From NCBI RefSeq assembly GCF_964204865.1, contig NC_135250.1:3782001-3846000 (forward strand): 64,000 nt of DNA, read 5' to 3'. Source of the DNA: Styela clava. Lineage: Eukaryota > Chordata > Ascidiacea > Stolidobranchia > Styelidae. Position numbers and translations under genes: made by a program. Below are positions 1 through 12,200 of the stretch, one piece after another. The notes under the pieces are model-generated. The model was not told where the DNA came from and did no database searches. It saw only the letters and a program-made list of their open reading frames with translations. Within the stretch, counting starts at the first letter, position 1. Each line of letters begins with the position of its first letter.

Positions 1-274
1 CTATGCTCAAATATATGGACACGTAGCGCCACCCAATGGCAATAATTTTGATAACGCCATAGCGAAAAAAAAAAGTAATAGCCTTCTGGAGAAAAATTTT
101 ATCTTTAACCACTGAAAATTTCAAAGCAATTGGTCCAGTATTCGAAAAGAAAAGCGATTTTTTAAATATGATGGAGACAAATATTAACAATAACAACATA
201 ATATTGAAACGATCGTTATGTCCACTAAACGTGTCCAATAATAAATCGATGCTAAATACCTTTTTATTTTACAG

Positions 275-3200
275 ATTATCACTGAGATTGTCAGCGTCAA
301 CATTAAACCGAAGTTAAAGACTGGAGAACTTATTACACTGAGCTTCGTGCATATAATGGTATTGATCTATATCAGGGTTGTGCAACATTTAATACAGAAG
401 GGCCCAGATACGAATAACTGCGTGAAACCGCAGGCCGCACCTTTATTTAACATAAACTTTCTAGTAGTTGCCTAGTAGTTTCCTATAGGATTTATAACGC
501 GAAGTGATTGGAATTACTCGCACGTGCTACTGAATTAAAAACTCGTTTTGTGGGCGGCATACTATTCAAAATTTTCACTTTTCCACGGGCCGCACAAATT
601 TTCCCTGTGGGCCGCATTTGGCCTGCGGGTCGTAGGTTGTACATCCCTGATCTATATAATGGAATATAGTGTAGAAATAGATAGCATATGTACTTGGCTC
701 AATGGCTGATGGTGAAAGCGTTTAACCTATAGTAATGTTGGCGAAACAAGATAAATATCTCAAATTCAAGGCTTGAACGTCCTTTTAAAAGCCTTTTTCT
801 GTATCGTAAATAGCTTTTTAAATTCAAGGCTTGAACGTACTTTTAAAAGCCTTTTTCTGTATTGTAAATAGCTTTTTTCGTAGCTTGAAACACATTTTAG
901 AACCTCAAGAGCGGTCTAACTTGGCAATTAGATATTTCAGACCACTATCGAGAATAACTGACTACACCCCTGAAGCTAACAACCACAATTCAGAGTTACG
1001 ATTCATGTGTGCGCCTCGTGATCCAATAATTAATATTCATTGAACTTCTGTGACATTAAAACTTTTCTATATTTTCAGAATATAAGTCTCGAGAACGAGT
1101 TTAACCTATTCTGCGCTTACATCAATAAAACGACTGCAAAATGGACGAATCACGACTGCAAGATTATAGAAACGAACAACACCCACACCACATTCGTGTC
1201 TCCCCATCTCACCAACTTTGCTATACTTATGCAAGTGGTCGATTTTGAGGTATGGTTAATATGTTGATTATTGCCTCTCTCTTTCTCCTTTTCTCTCTCT
1301 CTTCTTCCAACTCTTTTCTCCTCATTCATTGCTCTCTTACCCTCCCTCACTATGTTTCTCTTTTTTCTGTAATCTCATTTGCTTTGTATTCCGTTCAAAT
1401 AATGTCTTATCACACGTTTGCTATCTCTCTCTTTCCATCTCTTTCTTCGACATTCTTCTACTCACTCTCTCTTTCTTTATTTTTCCCCGTAATTTTTGAC
1501 GATTCGTGCATAGCGTTTTGTTTTTATCGCCTTTGAATTATATCGCCTTGGCTTGTTGCACATTTGTAAATCACCAACAACCCCCCTCTCTCTCTCCAAC
1601 TCTTTTCACTTCATTTCTCGATTTCATACTCCCTCACACGTTTGCTCTTTATCCCTCTTTTTTGGTCTTCTCCCACTCGCACTGTCTTGCACTCTCTCTC
1701 TTTCTCTCTCTCTCCCGCTCTCGCTCTCTCTCTTCGCTCAGTAGCAAATGTGTCTGATCTCTGAGCAAAGCCATGGGCGACCATTGATATGCTAAGGTTT
1801 ACTGAAATTGTGTCGGAATATGGTGGTGCATTGCGTTCTAGTAAATGTCGGTTGACGCGTGACTTGAAGCAATTTGATTCAGTATGACCAGAATGTTTTG
1901 ACTGAGACAAAAACCAATATAGTTTTCACTTTGCCCATTTGGTGCAGATATCAATACCTCATTTGTCATTTATTTCAAGTCCAATTTCAACTAGAAAACT
2001 GATTTTATCATACTCTCAAAATATAAATAATCAATACCTTTCTGTTTTAATTTTATTATATTTTAATATTTTTTATTTATTTTTGCTTCAAAGATTCCGG
2101 AAAACCATTTGAAAAATCTGAGTTTGATAACTTACATCGGATGTTCCATTTCAATATTCTGTCTCGTATTATCGCTGTGTGTATTTGCTCTCGTCAAGTA
2201 AGTACTTTTCATCACACTTTATCTTAATATACATGGGGATCAGACCAAGTGTAGACAAATGTTTATTAAAGTATCTACAATATAAATGTAAGTGAGAAAA
2301 TTTTTTTTGCAGAAAATATCAGTATAAAGATAAATAATAGAATTCTTTGTTATTTTTCAAAATATCCTCCCTTTGCCTTCAACTGCACTGATTGGAATCG
2401 ATCTGATTGGAACTTGACTGCACGAGGCATGTATGGGTTCTTCTGAAATTTTTGTCCCAACGGTTATGCCCATTAACAATCTAGGCATAAGAGCAGTTGT
2501 TCTCAACCTCAATAATTTTTTTCTCCCGTACATTTATATTGTAGATATTTTGATAAACATTTGTCTACACTTGGTCTGATCACCCAGTACTTAAACGTGA
2601 TAAATTTTAGCCACTTTGTATCAAGAGGGCATCAAAACATTTTGCTATTTTCGACCTAACCTACACTAGGAGTCTTTAGTTCTCAATTGGCGTAAAGCTA
2701 ATTAAAAATGAAGTTATTTGTTAGATTTCCATACACGTATTCTCAACATGTTTATCGAATAAATCAGGGGTTCCCAAACCAGGGGTCGCGACTCCAAATT
2801 GGGTCGGAGTGATAAGTAGGTAGGGTCGCAACCAGGTCATGGGGTTGGTGGGGTCGCTGAGGTATGGTAGAGGATGGATGTACAAAACATCTAAGATTTG
2901 ACAAACCATGGTAAATTTAGCAGTTTGCATCATGGCTTACTGTAAAACAGGCCCATAGGCATCGCTCTATGCTTATGCTATAGAAAATATAGGTGATTAT
3001 TGTGACATCACCGTTTGGTTTTAGCTTATTTTACTTGATACCACCACATGACCAATCTGAAAAGCCCAGGAAAAAAAGCTCTAAAATTCCATGAAAATAT
3101 ATATATATTGACCTGGGTCGCACTGGACACTTGGAAGTTGTCTTTGTGGTCGTCCTGAAAAAAGCTTGAGAACCCCTGGAATAAATCATACTTTCACCTT

Positions 3201-6200
3201 ATTATCTGTTATTTGTAACTTATTGTTAGCTAGTTATTTTTGGCGGGTAGGGCGCGAGATTTGACAAATTCTAAAAAAGGAGCGCGGCTTAAAAAGCTTG
3301 AGAACCACGGCCATATAGGGAAGTAAATTCCGCTGATTGCCATTGTCAATATAAAATTAAATTCAATGAATGAATAAAATAAATGTTACCTTAACTTCGA
3401 AGTTCTGTTATCACGAACCTCTCAGAATTCATTGTTTTCTATTTTGTTTATGTAGAAATGCATTCGAAGAATCAGGGTAAGGATCCCGAGTAGTGTGGAG
3501 TATTGTGTTGTGTGTATTGAAACAGGGGTGTGCAGCCTTTAATACAGAAGGGCATGATAAAAAAATTAGTGAAAGTACGGGGTCGAACCTTTATTTAACA
3601 TAGTATTTGCAAGCACAAAAATTTTGTTGTTATCGATCTTATAGAATGCATTGTTCACTTCGCAAAAGCCAGCTGTTAGGGCATTTTAACGTCATAGGCA
3701 TCAGTGGTTCCTAAACCGCGGTCCGAGGGCAAATTACGGCCCACCTAACAATTTATTATGGCCCGCCGAGATTGGATGAAACAGTAAAACACTTTATGTT
3801 TCTACTTTTTGGCGTTCTAGATACTTCCGATTGTTACGCCATTATCACAGTTCAATCATGTTATATATTCGTTACAATTCAGTTATATCGGTATTAGGAT
3901 TACATACGGGACGCGCCCTTGCGGAAGCACCCCTCTTCCGACCCGCGAATGTCCTTCCGCTTCTAATTTTGGCCCCGGGTGAATCAACTTTGAAAGCCAC
4001 TGGCATAGATAATAAATTTTATCCAGGTATGGGCTTTGCAACGCAAACGGATTGGAATTACTAGCACATACCAGATTGAACTAAACTAAAAACTTTCGCG
4101 GGCCGCACATCATTCAAAATTGGCACTTAACCGCGGGCCACACAGTTTTTCATTGTGGGCCGCGTTTGGCCCGCGGTCCGCAGGTTGCACACTCCTGAAT
4201 TAGAACATGTTAATATTATTTATGATGATTTGTAGTCATAGTGTTTGCACGAACTTTTATTTTGTTGACAACCCTTAAAGGCAACTTAGTTGACCAATCA
4301 AATTTAACAATCAGATCAGACTAGCCGTTCCCGCTCTTTTCAAACTCACAGCGTTTTAAAATTCACGCATATTTAGTCAAGGCAAAACTTGGCAAAACTA
4401 TACTAAATACGAGAAATATTTTCAGGAAATGGATTGCTATTTTGCGACGCACTCGAAATTATTTTTCGACTCATTCAACAAACAGTTTGGTAACCACAGA
4501 GCCATGAGATTATTAAATACAATACTGACATAAAATCGTTCTTGTTCAAATTCGCTTATCTTCTATGTAACCATAATACCGCGCTTTGAACAACAAAATA
4601 TTATTACTTTATAGGAATAAGTATTGATACAGATGATAGATAGATAGATTTGTTTCTTCTAAAATTGAGTCGTTATTGTAATTGCATGGTGTGTTGATTT
4701 TTTTGTGGGTCAAGTGTTGAATGTTCGCGCACATGAATATTCGGAGCTCCCAAAGTATGTGCACCAAAATGGCGCACAACCTGAACATAGTATGTGTACC
4801 AGGTTAGGGTTCAGGTTGTGCTGAACCCTAACCTGGTACACATACTATGTTCAGGTTGCGCGTCCTCTTGGTGCACATACTTCGGGAGCACCGAACATTC
4901 TTATATTGTGAAGTGCTTTGTGACCGATTATTTTATTTATGTGGTATTTCTAGTAGTGGGAATATTTATAACCAAGTCAAGTTTATTTTTTCCAACCAGT
5001 AAATAAAAAATAAAAAACAGTAGAACACGGAAAATACGAAAAAAATAAAAAATACGCATAAACCTATCCAGCAAAGCTTGAATAAATTTCAACACGATCA
5101 AGTAGCATGTCTGAAATACATATCTGATGAACTATTCCCATATCCGACATAGACTGGTAACCTGGGGAAATGTGTCGCAATTTTATTGAGTCGTTTTGTC
5201 GGCATTGAGAGCATATTAGGCTGCGATATACACAGCGGTTCTGATGTACACACAAATTTGTAGTATGTATACAAGTTCTTTGAATCAGGTATTTTATCTT
5301 AAATGAAAAATGGCACTGGACCCAATTATATGACGGAAAATAGGGAAAAACGGGAGAAAATGAGAAAACTAAACAAAACGAGAGAGCCTCACCAAATTCG
5401 CTCGTATTCATTCTCTCGAAATAAAACTACATCCTTCTTTTACAGTAATATTCGAGGACACAGGACAGAGCGCTACCATCTCCATGCAAACCTTGCTCTC
5501 TCGATGTTGCTCGGTCAAGTGACTTTCTTGGTTGGCGCTGATAATCCTCCAGGAACGGTATGTATGAAATCATCGAATTTGGTTGTTATCGAATGACAAC
5601 CCATTTATATATATTAAGTGATTTAAAGGTTGTATCACGCTTTAACCTTTGTTATTCTGCATCGTTTTGTCTGACCAAAGGCATTTTCACCACCTAATTT
5701 ATTCATTTAAAATCTTGCTACAGTATCTAAAAAGTTAGTGCTCAGGAATCCCCCAACACAAATGTATACAGAAAGAAGCAGTTTTACAGATACTCTGAAC
5801 CATCCAAAATTGTCATTGTCAATTAGAAGTTTATTTACAACTTATATATATTTGTCTATCAGTAGAGGTTGCGCGGGCTTTTCTATTTCTAGCAAATTAT
5901 GTACAATTTAATATAAATAAATAATCTTGACTTGACTCCATAATTAGCGAAACAAGGTCTAATCTTTCTTTATATTATATTCCAGGATTCCTGCAAAGCT
6001 ACAGCAATACTTTTACATTTCTTCTATATGAGTGCGTTTAGCTGGATGTTGGTGGAAGGACTTCATTTATACAATCTTGTCGTGAAGGTTTTCAGAAGCG
6101 CACAGAGTAGATTGGGATATTATTACATGATAGGATGGGGTAATTTATATAACTTAATATATTGATGCAACTTTTGGTCTACACTACACTTCCACTAAGA

Positions 6201-9200
6201 GCGAAGGTATTAGTAAATGAATTAAAATCTCAGTTAAATTAATATAAAAACTAGGGCAAATACCCTCACATTATTTTCCGTCACGTCACGAGTGAGGTTT
6301 AGTCCATGAGTCATTAGTATTAGCAAGCTGTTATTACCCTTTTCGGAGCTCCGGAAGTATGTGCACCAAGATGGCGCACGACCTTAAACCGAACCTGGTA
6401 CCCAGACTGTGTTCAGGTTGTGCGCCATCTTGGTGCACATACTTCGGGAGCACCCCCTTTTCTCACATTCCCCTTTACTTAGTTTAGTAATTTCACCATT
6501 TCCCAGGGTATCGATGGATACACTTTTGGAGCGCCGTCATTTTTTTTGCCTAACAAGTGTAGTTCTTCGTCTTGTTCAGAGTTTCTTATTATTATCTAGA
6601 TTTGAATTTAATCCTAATACAATCAATACATTTGATTTCTGTTTTACAGGGACGCCTCTACTTATATGTACAATTTCAGTAGCTGCGGCATTCAGCGGAT
6701 ACGGAGAAAATAAAAAGTATGTTCCAACAATAGAACCGAGAAAATGTTAATAATTCAGTCGCACTAAAAAAGTCTCAACACTGGGGTCCTGACAAGTCAG
6801 TTGAGCGATTCAAGAAACCGTTTGCTACTCGTTACATCATTTTACACAGTGTTCATGAGCTACATTTTACAAACTAAATACGAGGCCTAAGCTTTGCGCC
6901 ACAAACTGCCATTACAACAGAAACGAGTTGCGCTTTAGTTTCCCAGTATCGCAGGAAATAGTACAGGTCATAATATAATTTTCCACTTTGATACATGGGC
7001 GCTCCAGAAGTATTTGTACCGATATAGAGATGACTAATGTTCGCCTACTTCACATCAGGTTGTGTAAAGGGACTGAAACCTATGAGCAGGGGGTATATTC
7101 ACTTGGCTAACACAGTCAGTCCCCGAACTCGTGAGTCGTGATGAACTAAAATGAGTAAAATCGGAATAAAACCTAACCTGGTACACACACTACGGGAGTA
7201 ATTAAAACATTCCCAGTCATAGTATAAATTTCCGCCTTGATAGTTGTACACTTCTTTACGCACAGGCGTTATTTATTTTGAACGAAAGAAATGAAATTTT
7301 TGGTACTACCGTAGTATACATGTGTACCAGGTTAGAGTTAGGGCATAATTTTATTTCGATTTTCTTTATTTTAGTTTTATTACGAGTTCGGTGACTGACT
7401 GTGTCAGTCAAGTGAATATAACCCCTGCTCACGGGTTTCAGTCTATTTAGACAACTTGATGTAAAATAGGCGGACAAAATTAGTTACCTCTATATTGGTA
7501 CACATACTTCTAGAGCACCAAATTTGTTAGTAAAAAGGTAGACTTGTCGTTGTTTCGAGATCGCTTCATTATCATGCTTGAAATATTTATGATGATAGTA
7601 ACACCCTTATTTTATTTTAGTTGCTGGTTGGACATCAACAATACAATGGTTATTTGGGCGTTTGCTGGACCTGCATTATTTGTCATACTGGTAAGTTGAA
7701 ACACTCCCCAAAACTGCTTTTCTTCGCAACTATTGGAACAATCGATTTTGAGACTTTAGTATATATTTGAAGAGAGAAAATTCTTTAGAAGCAAGGCCTT
7801 TTTCGTTTTTTTACTTCAAGATCCTCTATTTAAATTGATTCAATACCATACCTACCATTACGTTAGCTTGAGAATTTATATTTGTCTATATTCCAATCAA
7901 TTAGCAACTAACTTTTACCTTTGATTTGATCACGCAAATTCGTCCCAAATGTTTAGTTCAATTTAAGATTTTTCAACAATTTCAGGTCAACACAATCATT
8001 CTCATTAAAGTTACTCGAGTTATTACAACACTCGCAAAATCAAAAGATAATTGTCTCAGCTGCATGACAGATAAAGCAACAGTGGTGTAAGTAGATCAGG
8101 AAAAATATTTTTGTAGACAATCTTGTGTTCTTTTCTGTTTTTTTTTTCAATATTTATCTGAAACAGCAACCATTAGCATTGATTCTACTAAATAATAACA
8201 TAGTTATTTATGATTACTTAAAAAAGATCGAAATAATAAATCAAACATACAAGACTTAGAACAGTAGTTCTCAAACAGTGGGGAGCGCCCCACAAGGAGG
8301 GCGTAGACAATTTTTTGAGGGGGGTGAATCTAATTAAAAAAAAAAATACTTGTTAAATTTGATCTTGCCCGCCTTGTTTGTTTTTAAAACTTTTCATTTA
8401 TCTCATTATTCACGTTCCATTCACGTATTTTGTGAATAAAACATACTTTTTCCTGCCCTATTATGGATATTTACATTTCTTCATTGTTTACGTTTCTTTT
8501 TTATGTACACGTATTTTCAACGTGCTTTTGGATAACGCATACTTTCGCTTTTCTATCCATTATTTGTAGCTTATTGTTAACTAGTTATTTTTGAGGTGGG
8601 CGCGAGACTTGACAAATTCTAAAAAGGGGGCGCCTTTAAAAAGTTTGAGGACCACTGATTTGGAATGATTGCGTTCGTTGTGCGTTCTTGCAGCTAAAAT
8701 GGTTCCATGAAAAATGATTTATTTCTAGGAGTGTTTCTACCTTATTTAAAGCAGTGCAATGAGACTTGCATCATTGTTTAGAAAATCTGAAATTTAGTAG
8801 TAAGTTTTTGCTGGATAAAACGGGTATACCTATTATCAAAATAGATAATGATTGTTCATCCTGCAACGATTTTGGTTGTTTTCACAACTTTTTACTGATT
8901 ACCCACGTTTTTGCAAAGTTTTTGGAGGTTTTCGTTATTTATTCTGAATTTTATGAGTCAAATTATTGTAACAAAAACGCAATTTCTTTTTCTTTACACC
9001 ATATTTTTTCACATTTTCAGTGTCTGTGCAAAGGGAATCGCAGTCTTAATGCCAATTCTGGGAGTTACTTGGGTGTTTGGAGTCTTTGCTGTCAACGAAG
9101 ATACGATCATATTTCAATACTTATTTGCAATCTTCAATTCTCTTCAAGGATTTTTCTTATTCATGTTTCATTGCATCTTTAATTCAGAGGTTTGTTTTTT

Positions 9201-12200
9201 CATGGTTGCTCATGGACCCCAGAGTACCGTTCCTTGGGCCCATGGGTCTAGGGCCCAGTTCAAAGTGCCCAGTTCATAGTAGGGCCCAGTTCATAAGTGC
9301 TTTAACATATCAATTTGCAATCATATTTTGGTACTCCCGTAGTGTAAGTCCCTATTTTAGTTCTAGCACGAGTTCTGGGACTGTCTGTGTTAGCCAAGAG
9401 AAAATCCCCCCCCCCCCCCATAGTTTTCAGTCTCTTTACACAACTTGATGTAAAATAGGCGAACAAAATTAGTTACCTTCATATTGGTACACACACTTCT
9501 GGAGCGCCCACCTTTATAAATTCAGAGGTATATCGTGATACTTTATTCTTGGAAGCTTGCATAATATGAATTTTTAGTTGCACTAGCTTAATTAGTATAG
9601 AGAAAAAATAGATCAGAATCATAGCTGAAGCGCTATGATGTCACAATTTTAAAACCATAATTTCACAAAATCCAAACGAAAGAAAACTTTAAAGTGATTT
9701 AAAATAAATTAAACTCTGGCGAAATATCGGCTTTGTTGGTCCATTAGTTGATGTCACAAAAACGCCAATTTGTGCAATTGGCGAAATACCGTATTGCAAA
9801 CAGTCGTTTCTAGTTTGAACTCTATTTTCATTGTGGAGAAATTGAAAGTAAACAAGAGTGAAAGTAAACAATAAATTAAATAAAACAGCGAAAGTTTGGG
9901 TAAAATATTTGATCTATTAGTTACGAATAAAGACAATTTCCACCCATTGTAACAATAATATAGCATAACAAGTCTATAAGTCTACTTCGTCTCCAGTTAA
10001 ATGAAACAATCTGTTACCCATCGTAACGTCATTTCTTTTTTTCCAGACTAGGGCATCATTGAAATATCGGACAAAATCTTTCCGTAGTGACTTACAAAGT
10101 CGCTCAGCTTCTCATTCAAGGAGTCGCCGACAAACAAAGGTGGAATTAGTGAGGAATGCAGAACAAGTAGTACGTAGTTTAGTAGTTTGCACTTGGTTTT
10201 GTAGCCGTATGGTATATTCTAAATATCCTATAGAACAGTGGTTCTCAACCTATTATAGCTCACGGCTTCCTTTCAGCGGCTTTTAGCACTCATGGCCCTG
10301 TTCACCATTTCGGTGGTATTTATAGTGTTCTTTTGATTGGTGTATCTAAAATCCCATTATGTTCAAACAATTCATGCTTAACAAAGTCAAAACATCCTGC
10401 GAAATATCCTTATCAAGCAACAAAACTTGGAAAAAGGGGGAGTTTTCTTGTAAAGTGAAATGTAAAATCAGTTTTGCGCTTAGCATTGTAGCCTCCCTCC
10501 AATTGCTCTGTGCCCCCATTACGGGGCTGTGGACCTCCGGCTGGTAAACGCTTCTATAGAACACGTTTACATCTCATTTTCAAGCCGTAAGTTGTGCATA
10601 CATATCTGGTGTTAACACAATTGCTTGAACAAGGTTCCGGACAAACGGTTAAAACATGTTACAGATCTAGTTTATTCTAAGATCTTATACGAAAAATCTT
10701 TATCAATATCGTTTGATTTGGTACTCAAACATAAGATTAATTAAAAGATTTTTTTTGTGTTAAACATAAATCTTGGTATTTAATACACATTTTAACAATT
10801 TAGCCGACGCAAGAAGAAGCACGAATATTAGTGAGTCCTGCCTTGCAAAAACTGTTTTGTTTAAATTTTATTTCTACAATTAATACTCAGCAAACTTAAC
10901 TTTATACTAATGCACAAGAAAAACTTATGAAATCTATGAATTGATATTGTGAACCGAACTTAATACATATGCCGGCGTGCAGTGGCCAGCAGCACCTTGG
11001 AAAAGTTTGAGTTCATGTAGTTCTTTATTAATTATTTAACTATGAGCTCGTCCGGGTTGCGGCCACACATATTTATTTCACTTGAAATCAGACACGTATA
11101 ACAATGTTCGAAGCACTTATTTTAGATTAAATAATCAAACTATTAAAAATAAAACAAATAAGGAACCGAAAATTGAAAATTTACGGAAAAATAGCAAGTG
11201 CCTAGGGCATACGGCCCGCGGGCCAAATCCGACACGTTGGGTAATTTTATTTGGCCCGCCCGATGCTGCCACAACCAAACTAAAACCAAGCTTTGATGTT
11301 TAAGCTAAAAAAATAGCTCACGGAATTTGTTGAGATTGCGATTAAATTTAGTCTTGGCATGAGGCTTATTGTTTCCCACATTTGCTTCTGTAAAACTGTA
11401 AATATTGTTCATAAAATGTAACTTTTACGTCACACCTATATGGCCCGCCAGTCTAGAAGGGCAAAATTTTTAGCCCCTGGTCAAAAACCCGGGTTGGGCC
11501 GGATGAAACATTTCGGCAAGCAGGGTCCGGCCCGCGGACCGTAATTTGCTTACTGATCCTGATTTTGCCTCTGATTCTGAGAGTACAAAATTTCCCCGAA
11601 TTAACAAATTGGAAAAATATTGAGTAATATGCAGTCAATAATGAGTTTATCAACTGTATCACAGGAATTGAACAATTATATACTTTTCTACAACAACTAA
11701 GAGATATTTGTAAGTTGTTCATGATAGTAATCGTTAGTCGATCATTTTTAATATTTTCATTTTATTCATTTAGTTTAATAAACAACCAGATCCGTCGTTC
11801 ATTTATCGGAATTTCGTTTATTATTTTTCATTTTTCTTCTTCCGAAGTATAGAGTATCATATACTTTCTTATTGAAACACCCTAGTCCTCTCGGAAATTT
11901 GCTACGTTCAAACCGACTTTTCTTTTCTATTATACAAATCTGTCTTTGAGTAATTCTATTTTAGCCTCTGTTTTGAATTATCCTCTTGAATTAATCTAAT
12001 CTAATTAATCTAAAAATGCATTTTCATCCCAAATTTACAAATAATTACCTTTCATAAGAGTTCATCTTCCAGTAAAAAGCATCAGCATCAACTTAGGAAT
12101 GGATTCATTTTGTCAGTACGCTTCATTTACCGTGTTATATATATTTGAATCGAATAATTGGCGACATATTTACAGCTGCATATGTAGCTGTGATCAAATA

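Noticed and set aside
1252..1757. Several long overlapping frames rich in Leu and Ser
   Set aside because: They come from the CT-rich tract, where stop codons are rare, and lie in an intron of the receptor gene.
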